Shown: one piece after another, positions 1-11,000 of the stretch | Position numbering within the stretch: position 1 is the stretch's first letter | Layout of the letters: the number at the start of each line of letters is the position of its first letter | Assembly: GCA_951640165.1 (NCBI GenBank) | Contig: OX621252.1 | Location: 13,238,501-13,302,500 of the forward strand | Source: Pseudoips prasinana | Taxonomy: Eukaryota > Arthropoda > Insecta > Lepidoptera > Nolidae | Reading direction: 5' to 3' | DNA length: 64,000 nucleotides | Notes under the pieces: model-generated | Databases searched by the model: none | Told to the model about the DNA's origin: nothing | What the model saw: the letters and a program-made list of their open reading frames with translations, nothing else | Made by a program: the position numbers and the translations under genes

Positions 1-923
1 TGATATATTGTTGTGAATTTTTTCATAGATTCGGATAAGGTACTCAGAAATATTTCAGTCATTTCATTGGGATCCTCTGTAGATAGAAGAACATGCCAAT
101 CAATTGCCTTCAACTCACTGATTACCGAGCTGTAATTAACCTTTTTGTGCTTTTTAGTGTGCCTATTATACTGTAGTGGTTTTTTAAATAGGGATACCAT
201 GACACATGAGTGGTCAGTTATAGTGGAATCACATACTATAGTTTTAGTGGAGTATGAACTTTTAACAAAACAGTGGTCCAGGCAGTTTTTCTCTCTAGTA
301 GGATACGTATGTGAGGCGAGTAGACCATGGGAGGACAGTAAATCCATATACATTGTTGACGCTTTGTCAAGGTTGTCTATAATGTTGATGTTAATATCTC
401 CTATTAAGACAATATTTCTATATTTTTTAAATTTAATCAGTACGTTATCTAACGCATTTAAAAAGTTGTCTAGGTTTTTGAAAGCCGGAGACCTATAAAT
501 TGAAATAATTGCGAGTTCACTTTTAATTGTTGTGATGATACAATTGAATTCATCTGTAATTTCAGTCTGTTCTGTTATGTTAAATATAATATTGTCTTTG
601 ACATAGATAACAATTCCATCATTTTGGTTCCTCAAATTAGCTGTGGAAAATGATGTGTATGACAGTAATTCCGGCACTGTTGAGTTTTTCGCAAGCCAGC
701 ATTCTGTTAAAATAATAAAATCAAAACTTATGTCCATACGATGTAGCAAAACTTGTAATTCATCAAAGTTACGATTTAGGCTCCTAATATTTTGGGTAAG
801 TATTTTATAATTATTAGATGGACCGAGAATATTTTTACACTGCTCCGGGATATCCACAATATGCGCCTGGCCGATATTTATGCTTTTTTCAATGTCCTGT
901 GATAAATGTATTATATCATCCAT
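1..923 (-). CDS. LINE ORF2, apurinic endonuclease domain (partial, cut by window edge)
   Basis: Reading the minus strand from the ATG at 923 (an in-frame ATG also lies at 942-944) gives about 307 codons with no stop to the window edge. This is the N-terminal apurinic-like endonuclease of a non-LTR retrotransposon, which nicks the target site. Visible motifs are LTQNIRSLNRNFDEL near the start, the metal-binding LTECW segment, IVLIGDININI, and TDHSCVMV, which fits the SDH-type catalytic box. The reverse transcriptase would lie beyond the window. ORF1 of the same element ends about 300 bases upstream at 1240. The uninterrupted frame suggests a young copy. The clade is likely CR1/Jockey-like, but I cannot place it without the reverse transcriptase. 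Confidence 0.85.
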   Translation of the reverse strand, partial: MDDIIHLSQDIEKSINIGQAHIVDIPEQCKNILGPSNNYKILTQNIRSLNRNFDELQVLLHRMDISFDFIILTECWLAKNSTVPELLSYTSFSTANLRNQNDGIVIYVKDNIIFNITEQTEITDEFNCIITTIKSELAIISIYRSPAFKNLDNFLNALDNVLIKFKKYRNIVLIGDININIIDNLDKASTMYMDLLSSHGLLASHTYPTREKNCLDHCFVKSSYSTKTIVCDSTITDHSCVMVSLFKKPLQYNRHTKKHKKVNYSSVISELKAIDWHVLLSTEDPNEMTEIFLSTLSESMKKFTTIY

Positions 924-1239
924 ATTGTTTGGGTAAAAAAGCATGAACCCCGTTACCAGAAGCACCCTGTGGAAACCCGGAACTAGCATGAAGATAATCG
1001 ATTTGAGTTATAAATATGTATTGTAAATATATGTTTTGTAATGATATTGTGATGCAGGTTATATGTGTATGTAGATAATAATAATATGTTTTAAGTTTTA
1101 TAGGCATATTTAAAGCTAGAAGTAGGCGATAATTAATACATCTTAAACTATATATAGAAACCAACAGTAATAAATATGAAAAATAAGTTCTATTAACTAT
1201 CAAGCTTAAAGATATTACTATAACCTTTATGGGTACTAG

Positions 1240-1992
1240 TCATTTCTCAGGGGAGTTAGGGGTGCTATTGTTCATAATACCTTGAATTTGTTCTTCAGAT
1301 TTGATGAGTATGGACGGCTGCTCTTCAGATTTTTTCAAGTATATCCTACCGTTTGAAATCCAGCAGAATTTGAAGCCATGGTTTTTTTGTAAGTTTCTTG
1401 CTAGATAATGTAAGTTTCTAGCAGCTGGTGTTAGCGACTCTGAAATGTAGACAGGCTGCTTGGCTCCCTCTAATTCTAAAGTCTTGCTGTTGAATTTATC
1501 TTCCTTGTTCCTTTTATTGTAGTTTTTGATGGCATTAATTACATTCGCACGTGTTTCAGCTGATTGGTATTCCACAATTAGGATTTGGTTCTGACCAATT
1601 TTTTTCTTATACACGTGACGAACATTATTTAGTGGAGAAGATAAATTCAGAGCTTCATGTAGTTTTACTACCATTTCCCTGATATTTTGATTTGCAGAAA
1701 TGGGGACATTTCGTATTTCGATAGTAGTTTCTAATTGTTTCCGTTGCATATCTTCCACTTGACGTTCCAAATTTGCAATTTTTGTTTCGGATGTAATGTT
1801 TTTCAATAATAGGATATCGTAGGTTTGTTTAAGATCTTTGTATGAATTTTTCATCTCATCAAGTGATTGTTGTAGTAATTGTCTGAATTTGGCACTCTCC
1901 TCGTTTTGTTGTTTTATTTCTATAAACATTTCATGCATCAAAGTAAATTTCTTGTTATTTTCATCCTGAAGTCTTGTAAACATAGCATTCAT
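1240..1992 (-). CDS. LINE ORF1, coiled coil plus baculovirus FP25K-like C-terminal domain
   Basis: This 250-residue protein has a Gln/Glu/Lys-rich heptad-like N-terminal half (about residues 1-100), which fits a coiled coil. The middle contains ETTIEIRNVPISANQN, an RRM-like strand typical of LINE ORF1 and FP25K relatives. The C-terminal segment, around YISESLTPAARNLHYLARNL and GFKFCWISNGRIYLKK, matches the FP25K C-terminal domain found in insect LINE ORF1 proteins. It probably binds the element RNA. The frame stays open upstream for 15 more codons to a TGA at 2038-2040, so this copy is probably 5'-truncated and lacks the N-terminal PHD-type zinc finger of some relatives. ORF2 follows about 300 bases downstream. 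Confidence 0.8.
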   Translation of the reverse strand: MNAMFTRLQDENNKKFTLMHEMFIEIKQQNEESAKFRQLLQQSLDEMKNSYKDLKQTYDILLLKNITSETKIANLERQVEDMQRKQLETTIEIRNVPISANQNIREMVVKLHEALNLSSPLNNVRHVYKKKIGQNQILIVEYQSAETRANVINAIKNYNKRNKEDKFNSKTLELEGAKQPVYISESLTPAARNLHYLARNLQKNHGFKFCWISNGRIYLKKSEEQPSILIKSEEQIQGIMNNSTPNSPEK

Positions 1993-2040
1993 ATCGATTC
2001 GAAGTTTGATAATTTCATCTCTATCTGGGTGGTCTAATCA

Positions 2041-3240
2041 AACTTAATTCATGAACACAGATAACTATATTAGTACCACGTTCATGAATAAATGAGTAAA
2101 CCCATATTTTATTCCTATCACAAATAATGTCACACGTTGAGTACTAGTTTTAATAGAAAATACGCAGCTGTCGATGAAAACAATAAATCACGATGTTTAA
2201 CATACGAAATCGATCAAAATACAGTCATATAGACTGTCAACTCAAACTAGCAGTTTTGGAATGATTCAATATCAGATTTTATATATATTCGCTATAGAAA
2301 AACCGATAAATTTCTCTGTTATGTATGCGATTTACAAGCTTAGATCACACATGAAATCTTGAGAGAACAAAAACAGAACTGTGTAGAATGAGTTAAACAC
2401 TATTATCTTCACTTCAACATCCTACAGTTTTATCAGCTCTTGAAGTTCAATCAAATTTATTTACTTGACATTGGATAGGTCACTCATTACGCAATATTCG
2501 TACCAATACCGGTACCTAATGATTTGGTATAATTGAAAGAGAACCAAAGGCAACCATTTGTTATTCCGACTTTTAATAATTATATAATGAGAACAATATA
2601 TAAAGACATGCATTTATTGTCTTTATTGCGCTACCAAAATATGATGTATAAATATGTTTAATAGAATTCTAATGGCTTATACATACAGTTTTGTAAGTCA
2701 ACAAGCTCAAATTAGTTATTGTTATTATGAATAAACGAATAACATGTTTTCATAACACTCATGTATGGTTAGTTATGAATTGGTTGTAACTGCTCGGTAT
2801 TCAAAAAAATGAAGAAATTTTTTCCGAATACGTCACAAGGCTCCATGAAATATGCCAATTTTGAAGGACATGTTTTTTTATATTTTAGGATGGCTTATAT
2901 GCTTTGAACTTTTGTATTGTTCTGAGGGCTCGAATTCTACCATTAGTTATGTTTTTGTGATACGTATTATGCAACATTCGGATTATTTGTAACTATTTTC
3001 CCACGGCCCTGATACCCTAACAAAATGTTGTGGTATATATGGTATTTACTACAAAACTACCTGGGTTCGATTGAAAATCGGAAATATCTTAAAAAATGTT
3101 AACGAATTAGCCTGCTACTCGTTATTTAACAACTCATGCTAAAAATAACTGGATATATTCTATGCAAATGCGCATGCAACAAAAATAGGGATATATATTT
3201 TTTAGGATTGCATATATGTAAATAGCCATTTAAAAATTAA
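2041..3240. other. AT-rich intergenic stretch, nothing recognised
   Basis: About 1.2 kb upstream of RpS25. I see no coding exon, RNA gene or clear repeat boundary. Confidence 0.5.
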
Positions 3241-3433
3241 ACGACGAGCATAATAATAATACTAATATTATAAAGCTGAAAGTATGTGAGTGTGTATGTT
3301 TGTTACTCTTTCACGCAAAAATTACTGAATGGATTTTGACGAAACTTTGTAGTAATATAGCTTATATATCCAAATAACACATAGGCTTTAATTTAAAATG
3401 TTAACGCGGGAGAAAACGCCGTGCACATCTAGT
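3241..3433 (+). mobile_element. Helitron-like non-autonomous repeat, copy 1
   Basis: It begins near an ACTAATATTATAAAGCTGAA block, contains TTGTTACTCTTTCACGC and GTTAACGCGGGAGAAA, and ends in CTAGT at 3429-3433. The same consensus recurs at 6931-7185 and 34441-34623, and inverted at 33356-33537. A CTAGT end with a short GC-rich hairpin just before it is the hallmark of lepidopteran Helitron-derived repeats. I assign the class by those ends, not by any protein. Confidence 0.6.
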
Positions 3434-3629
3434 AATCTATATTCTATAGCTTCGGTTTTATAAGAAACTATAGACCATTTTAATTATAAAATGTTTGTCC
3501 TAAGTCCAAGCGCTTGGCACGACTCAAAAGGTGAATTTGAGTCCTGTATATATTATTCTACTCTTTGGTGCGCAACTAGTTTTAGAACTCAAATGTCAAA
3601 AACGTTCAAACCATAGACAAAATCCCAAC

Positions 3630-3641
3630 AACCTTCTTTCC
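3630..3641 (+). promoter_or_regulatory. Probable TOP transcription start of RpS25
   Basis: The segment AACCTTCTTTCCGG just upstream of the ATG contains a C followed by pyrimidines, the form of a 5' terminal oligopyrimidine start. It would give an unusually short leader of about 20 bases. No clear TATA box is visible. Confidence 0.5.
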
Positions 3642-6600
3642 GGTTTCAAGATGGTGAGTGAATTCACTGTCTATTTTATAATTTTCGCTTTTTATTACAA
3701 ATTTGTGTTAATTTAACAAAAAACATATTAAGTAGTTTTCAGTAACGACGAATAAATAACGGTTACATATTATTTCAGTAAAATCTGTGTTGACTAATTG
3801 ATTATTCGCACGTCTTCATCATGGAACCTCGTGGCGTAGAAGCTTGTTGTCAACAATATTTTTATAATTTCAGCCGCCCAAGAAGGACACTAAGGCTTCG
3901 GCCAAGCAGCCCCAGAAAACACAGAAGAAGAAGGAAGGCTCCGGTGGCGGCAAAGCCAAGAAGAAGGTAAACAATTTGGTCTTTGTAAAGTGAGGTTAGG
4001 TGTGCGTGTGATAAGTGAATGCAGTGTACAAAATATTCGAACGTTTTTAAGAGTATTCTACGTTAAAATATCACGATTGAACATGTTTCGGTCTCTACAT
4101 ATTTCTTGTGATACCTAATACAAGCGTGACGAGAAGTTGGGATTTCCAGATGATTATCCATTTACCACTTGAATTTTATGAGAGTAAAAACTGATATATT
4201 GAGGCTGATGGCATACCCTTGCTATATTAAGTCTCCAGATGTCGTTATCCGCCGCTAAACCATTTGCGTTTGTCATTGCAGAAGTGGTCCAAAGGAAAAG
4301 TCCGTGACAAGTTAAACAACCAGGTTTTGTTCGATAAGCCTACGTACGAGAAACTGTACAAGGAAGTGCCCCAGTACAAGCTGATCACACCCGCCGTCGT
4401 CTCTGAAAGGTTGAAGGTCCGCGGCTCGCTCGCGAGGAGGGCACTCATCGAACTTAGAGAAAAAGGTTAGTACTTATTGACGACAATTTTATTGAGAGTA
4501 TACTGTAATAAGACACTAGCTTGTTAAAGTTGCTGCTCATATCACTTATTAGCTATATTATGCATTGATTTCAGTAGTGAGTTAATAAATTGCATTTGCA
4601 ACTTAACTAAATCTACTCAAGACTACAAATGCAAATTTTGATGTGGATTGCCCAATTCACTACATAATATCATGTAGATGTCAAATCTAGACAAGTACAA
4701 ATTCAATCTAGACAATACAAATATTCACTTCACTTTTTTTTTTTAAAAACTTCCACCAGTATTAGTAGCTTTTTAGCTGATGTGCTGTGTTGAATGATTT
4801 TGTGTATGGAGTAAGTGGTTTAAGTTGTATGGCTGTTGGAAAGACATGTAGTTTCAAACATTGTCTTTGTAGATCATTTGTAAGCCATAGTTTTGCTAGT
4901 TTACTTACGCAGTTGGCAGAAAGAAGTATGAATCATGGTAATGCTATATGTTTAGGAATTTTGAACTACGGTAATATTCACCATAACAACTTTTTAATGC
5001 TAGAATTAAACCCTTAACATTTAAATGTTACATGAATCAACTTACAAGATCTGGTGGTTATTTTTTCATCATTTCATTTATTTCACCCTAAATGCTAAGC
5101 TAGAAGTTGTGGGATCAATCCCCACCCAGGATGATTTGTTGTATGATGAGCTAGATTATTTTAGCTAGCTAGATTATGTTCTGTGTATTTATTATAATAA
5201 TATGTATTAAGAAATATTCAAGTAGTTAGTTGTTTGGCTGCCATAATGCAGGCTCTGCAAAGTTTGGTGACAGTGTGTTAGTTGTCCAAGTTATTTATTT
5301 ATTTTAATTTATTAAAGTAGTAACAATAAATAATGATAGTTTTAGAAAATATTGTTGGCTACCTTTGACACTATTCCATGATATTGTAAGATCCTCTATT
5401 TTCAAGTATCTCTTCTAGTTTCAAATTTTCTTTGCGTGAGTAGATAGAAACATAAGTTAGTGCTTTAAATTAATACTTTTTCGAACAAATGGAAGGTTAT
5501 TGCTTTTGGTTCAAATACAATAGTTAGATATACCTTCATGGCTTTTTGTGGGAAATAATGAATACTGTAGACATTTAGTACATTATTTAATGAATCATCA
5601 ATAGTTTTTGCAGCATGTGCCAAATAATAACTTTATAGGTAAACTTTATGTACCCTGTTACATTAATATATTTTTGTTTCTTAAACCTATCTTAGACTGC
5701 ATGTCTTGCACATGCAGTCAAAGATAGGCAGTTTGGACAGTAGCCTCACCAATTCATGTCCCGGGTTTGATTCCTATGCAGGACAACTATTTCTGTGACT
5801 CATTAATAGTTGTTCTATGTATGGATGTAATTTATGTCCATCAGTTATATGTTTGTGAAGTACTCTGGGAAATTAATCCATATTTCCCAAGTGCAGGTGT
5901 AATCTAGCTATAAATTAAATATTTTTAGCTTTTGAGTTTAGCCATTACATAGAAACATACATTAAATGTAATCTTTTCTTTTTATGTTATTAGTTTAGAT
6001 AAGCTTTTTTTGCACAATTGGGGACTTGTGGGGTATCCCGTAAATCTGAAAATTAAAAGTAAATAAAGCCAGAACACACTTATGGATTTTAGAAACCCAA
6101 AATGCAAGTTGTGATTTATTCTAATGTAAATAAAAAAAAACAATGTGTCAATAAAAAAAAAAGAATAGCTGAACATTGTGGTACTTGTACTTACTGTCCT
6201 ACTTGTTGTGAGATCATCATTGATGTTGGAACTTGGAAGCCATAATATTGTAAATAGAACCACCTTACCATTTAAAAGAAATTTTCTTTTTGGATAGGTA
6301 GTAGTTATATAGCTTTTATTATTTTTAAAGGTTTTGACAGAATGAATTATAAATGTGTCAGTTTTCCCATAAGTTCACTTGATATCAATAGTGACATAGA
6401 CTCTTTGGAAGTTGTTGGATTTTGTTGCTATCACCAATACCATTTCGTAACTTATGTGGGCATACTAAAGTCCAAGCACCTGCCTTTAACCCTTTAACAG
6501 GCAGTAGGTATATTCCTAATTCATTGGTTTTGGACCTTATTATAAGCTAATAGAGTTCAAAATGTGGTGGTAACTATATCCCCACTGCCCGGAAAAGGGT

Positions 6601-7575
6601 TAAGTAATTTGTTTTATTTTTTGATAAAATTCTGTCAAATAGAAAATAATTTTGGCATTTAATTTTGATGCCCTATGATTTGTTTTTGTTTGAATGTTCT
6701 GATACATAGCATCATACAGATATAATTAACTAGGCATAATCTTAAATTATATCAAGCATAGTCCTTCTCTTCACCTGAAGGTAATCTATGAAAGTAAAGT
6801 CCTTATAAAAAAAATTCCTAAGCCAAACTTTATTTTACTTGGACTAGGCGTTATAACTGATTGGTAGTGATGAGGTGTGAGAAAGAACGAAATAATTGAA
6901 TTATTCAATAATTATTTTCTAAAATGTAGTCTATACTAATATCATAAAGAGCTAATGTTTGTGAGTTTGGGACATTGTAAGGGGTAATCTCCGGATCTAC
7001 TGAACTGATTTTCAAATTTATTTCACCAATAGAAATCTATGTTATTGTGGAGTGTCATAGGCTATGAAAAAATCCAAAATTAATCACTCATCTTTACTTA
7101 ATATTGAATAAATTAATCCAAGTTGCGGGACAAACAGGGACTAAAATATTAATAACGCGGTATGAAGTCCGCGGGCACTGCTAGTAGACAATAAAAGTAA
7201 TCTTTCAGCTATATTTGTTTGTAATGGATCACAAGCACACTTTGTCATGGAAGCAGTAATCCCAAAGTTTACGGACTGGTTTATTGCCGCCGAAACCCCA
7301 CCTTAAAAATATATACCTTAATGATGATCTCTTACTCTGTATTTTAACCGTGACAGTTAAAACTGATATATTGAGTCTGATCTCCACATAAGATTATTTC
7401 CTCGCATTTTATAATTCTTTTTTGAATTTATCAGACATGTCTGTTTGTTCCAGGTCTAATCAAACAGGTAGTCCAGCACCATGGACAGGTGATCTACACG
7501 AGGGCCACCAAGGGCGATGACCCTGTCGCTTAAGCTTTATGTATAAGTAAAAAATAAAAAATCTACAAAAAAACT
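3632..7575 (+). CDS. RpS25: 40S ribosomal protein S25 (eS25), four exons
   Basis: This gene encodes small-subunit ribosomal protein eS25, about 119 residues. Exon 1 is ~3632-3653 and ends with the ATG at 3651-3653. Exon 2 is 3874-3966, exon 3 is 4282-4465, and exon 4 runs from 7454 to the TAA at 7531-7533. All introns have GT-AG ends, and the coding length is 360 bases. The N-terminus is a Lys-rich tail ([12 protein letters not shown], then KKKEG and KAKKKKWSKGK). The winged-helix core follows, with [19 protein letters not shown] and [20 protein letters not shown]. The C-terminus is [15 protein letters not shown]. The pyrimidine run at 3632-3640 just before the ATG looks like a terminal oligopyrimidine (TOP) start, as expected for a ribosomal protein mRNA. 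An AATAAA at 7553-7558 can serve for polyadenylation. Intron 3 is almost 3 kb and carries SINE and Helitron-like copies. Confidence 0.96.
5080..5290 (+). repeat. SINE-like remnant in RpS25 intron 3
   Basis: GTGGGATCAATCCCCACC resembles the B box and T-arm of a tRNA-derived SINE head. It is followed by an AT-rich body ending near TTATTTATTTATTTT. It is too diverged to join confidently to the other SINE families here. Confidence 0.4.
5705..5925 (+). repeat. tRNA-derived SINE, family B, diverged copy
   Basis: The body matches the copy at 30468-30672: a B-box-like GGGTTTGATTCC, then AGGACAACTATTTCTGTGACTC, then ATAGTTGTTCTATGTATGGA, then TCAGTTATATGTTTGTGAAG. The A-box region is degraded. It lies in RpS25 intron 3. 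Confidence 0.6.
6931..7185 (+). mobile_element. Helitron-like non-autonomous repeat, copy 2
   Basis: It begins CTATACTAATATCATAAAG and ends with AACGCGG...CCGCGGGCACTGCTAGT, so the GC-rich terminal hairpin and CTAGT end are both present. It lies in RpS25 intron 3. Confidence 0.6.
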
Positions 7576-7762
7576 GTCTTTATATTTATCATCTTTTCCT
7601 TGAATTGCTTCCAATAAATTTTACACTGTAGAAACAATCGTCTTTAGAAACTTTGTTACAATTTTTAACATCGTACAGCTATTTTGAGAAATTGGTTACT
7701 GATTTTAACATCACACACACGATAGAATAAAAGAATAAAGACGCGACACGGAAATTTTTCCT

Positions 7763-7811
7763 CTTAACAAAAATATTTAAACCCAATCAGGGTTTAAATA
7801 TTTTTGTTAAG
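7763..7811. repeat. Perfect 22-bp hairpin between convergent genes
   Basis: The arms at 7763-7784 and 7790-7811 are perfect inverted repeats (CTTAACAAAAATATTTAAAC at the outer end) around a 5-base AATCA loop. It lies between the 3' ends of RpS25 (+) and TD1 (-). It could be a tiny MITE or simply a palindrome. No function is assigned. Confidence 0.7.
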
Positions 7812-8030
7812 AATACTTGAATCTAAATGGCTCTAAAACTGGTCGGTTGTGTCTGTTCAAGAGGCGTAGGTAATATGTCTTATAGCTGCTGCAATTTCTT
7901 CTATTATTATAAAAGCATCCATGATACTGCAGTGAAGGTAGGTATTTAAAATAATTGAACATTTTACAAACACAAATATTACGAAATACATGCAATCGCG
8001 CCACACAAATTTGTTTAATAAGGTCGCTTT

Positions 8031-11000
8031 CTATCGCACTAGAACTTTGTTTTTCTCGTCAAAGTCTGCAACTGCAAATCTAGCCGAGGGGTACAGGTCA
8101 CGGAGATGATCTTTGAAGTCTGCAGCATGTTCCTCGTTGGCGGTTTCTACAACCACGTTAGCCTGTAAACGTAAATAACGTCATTTAATTTGCGCATTCA
8201 TGCTGTATCGACAGTTATTGAATGTGGAATCATAATGTCGGCTGTACATATTCGCCAAGATCTTCGTCAAGTGTCTGTGGGAAAGGCTCTCGACGAATTC
8301 GTAAATGTACACACTCGTTCTTTTAGTTATACCAAAGTCTCCCGAGACAATGGACGTAGAAATTGATGCTGATGTTTGTCTTTGTATTGTGAGCTACAAA
8401 TTTATTTTATTCATTTACCATTAAAAGAAAATTCTCAAACCTTGGTGAAGAGGGTGGATGGTTACCATGCATCGTTATAGAAACGGGTAAAACGGTCAGA
8501 GATAAACTGAATAAAATGAGTGTGTACATGCTCGCTCTCGTTTTCCGCGCGAGAGTTAACAAGACCCTTTGACTCGGGCACAAAAAACCCCGGCACGCGA
8601 TCGAGGTGCAGCGAGGCGAGACGTGATAAGTAGTATCTCCACGTATTTACTCCCTCTCGGCACGTGTGAAAGCCGTCATAAGATTCATATGGTGACTTAA
8701 AATTTCATTTAAGTAGAAATCAAATATACCTACCCAAGTTGTTCTAACATCGCTGTGCACCCACATCTGCTCTGTAACCAGGCTCTTTAGTACTGCGTTT
8801 TCACTGGATATGGTCTTGGCGAGCTGTTCCAGACCGCTGCGTTGGTCCGGAAGCGGCACCGCAAACCGAATTAGCCGCCCATCAGCGGCTAGGCCACGCT
8901 GAATTGTCCGAGCCAGTCGGCCGGACTCTATGTTGCCCCCACTAACGACACACACCACCCTACGACAAATAGGTAAACATTATGAAACACTACAGGAAAT
9001 AACCGTAATAACTTTCATGGAATTAAATTTAAATGTAGTAACTACATACGTGCCGTTACTAATTCCTAGCGATTAGGTACTTTAAACTCACCGCAAAATG
9101 TTTTAAGTAACCTGTGAGTTACATTTTTACCTTAATATGTTATATTACACCAGTTGCAAGTTTTTATTTTATAATTGTTTAACACTTCATAATATTCTGG
9201 GACATTATTTACACACGGCCATCTGATCCATAACTAAGCAGAGCATGTACTATGGAATCCAGATAACTGATATACTACCTACATATACCTACTACTTTTC
9301 TTTTGTAAATACATACTTATTATATAGATAATTACACCCAGACTCAGGAAAAACAGATATGTTCGTGCACACAAATATTTGTGCTGGGTGGGAATCGAAC
9401 CCACGACCTCCGGCGTGAAATGCAAGCATTTGCCAACCACGCCAACAGGCCCGTCAACAATAAAAACAAACATAAGTAAATATCTGTACCTATAAGAAAG
9501 GATTTGTACCATCACGTTAGTTATAAAAATGTCATGTAGGTACTTAATTGGTTTAATAAAATTTTATGTAACGATCTGCTATCTTCGATCTCCGATTACA
9601 CCTTTCTGTCAGTGTTACGTTGTCAATCCCCTAGGTGGTTGAGGTATTCAATATACCCAGGCCAACTTCCCCCATTAATACCGTAGTACCAGGAACGTAT
9701 TAGAAAGTAAAAGATTTCCAAGCTCTTGGTCACTTCTTAGAAATCGAAATCAAATATATAAATAAATATGTTGGGACATCTAAGACTGCCATCTGATCTG
9801 AGCGCCTATACTATCGCAACCAGACACATGATAAATATACTTATAAGTATTTTATAGATAACCCAGACAGAACAAATGAGTCATCTAATAACAAAGGCGG
9901 CAATATCCATTTCGTTAGATTTTGTGTAAAGTGATAAAAACGTGTAGTGTGAAATATATTCATCTGAAAATTTAGATATGTTTTAAATACGAAAAGTACA
10001 ATGAGAATGATCATTTCTCATTTATTTTATTAAACAAATATTGCCTTTTTAAAGCAGAATTGCCAAATAACCGTTGGACATTGCCGACTTTGTTTGAAAC
10101 AGTCGGATATTGCCGAATTTGTTTTAGACTGGCATGGAGATTGCCATGTTTGTTACCGATGCTCGCCATAATGTATGTAGTGACCACAATCTTGATACTT
10201 GAAGTAAAATTTTGAAAGAAATAGACGTCATAATAATCAAACTCTTTTTATTGCTTATCATCAACTATACTCAGTCTTGATTGCTTTTATGGAATTATAT
10301 AAGTTGAATGGCACATTAAGTAAAAGTTTAAGAAAATGAACACACGTACCAATAAAATAAAAAACACTATCAGAAATATTAAACTATCAGAAAATCGACA
10401 TTCGTAAGAAGTCAAAATAATACTATCCTTAGCTACTCTTAAACTATAAGCATGTTTCCTCTACTTGCAATTCACAAGTAACTTCTTGTGATGCATCTTC
10501 CTCTTCCACTTCTAGACTTGATGTTTGGGATAAAACACGTCTGTAAAAATCAAATCCCTCCTCATTTTCCCATTCATTTCCAAAGTGAGTGCTTAATAGT
10601 CTTTTTACATCTACCAATTTAGCAGGTTTGATTTTCACGAAGTTTTGACTGATCACTTCAGGGTTCACATCAGAGGCCTTTTTATTTTTACGAGTGAATT
10701 TCTTGAATACACCCATATTGTTACCATAGTGTACTTCACCTTGAATAACAACATTACCAATTTCTTTGGATCGCTGTATAAAAAATCTTTTGCAATTCTT
10801 AAACTGGAAGTGCCAAGAACCGACATCCTTTATAACTGAACTCATTCCATTCTTAAAGTTCAGGACGTCACAGTCAGAACCCAGACGAACTATTGTGCTG
10901 TAAGTGCCTATAATCTCAAGGTAGTCCTCCGGTCTTATTATGCACTCCAACTTTCTCACATCCTTTTCCACGTGAGCAAATACGCGGTCCGGTGGAATGA

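Larger units (their letters stand above)
1..2040 (-). mobile_element. Non-LTR retrotransposon, 5'-truncated, runs off the window
   Basis: ORF1 (1240-1992) and the start of ORF2 (1-923) lie in the same orientation with a 316-base spacer. The spacer contains a 95-codon open frame (916-1203) that I do not regard as a gene. The upstream limit near 2040 is inferred from the loss of reading frame. No terminal duplication can be checked because the 3' end is outside the window. Confidence 0.8.

Noticed and set aside
916..1203. 95-codon open frame on the minus strand
   Set aside because: Tyr/Leu-rich low-complexity frame in the spacer between LINE ORF1 and ORF2, overlapping the ORF2 start. No domain is visible.
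3531..3716. 61-codon frame with a hydrophobic N-terminus
   Set aside because: It overlaps the RpS25 start exon and its intron. The ribosomal gene fully explains the conserved part.
4245..4448. Antisense frame over RpS25 exon 3
   Set aside because: A shadow of the ribosomal protein exon.
4787..5017. 76-codon Cys-rich frame in RpS25 intron 3
   Set aside because: No splice context, no recognisable domain, AT-rich intron.
9378..9456. Possible tRNA gene (B-box and T-arm-like sequence)
   Set aside because: The same block recurs in six places with a shared non-tRNA body, so these are SINE heads. The A arm and anticodon stem are not intact.
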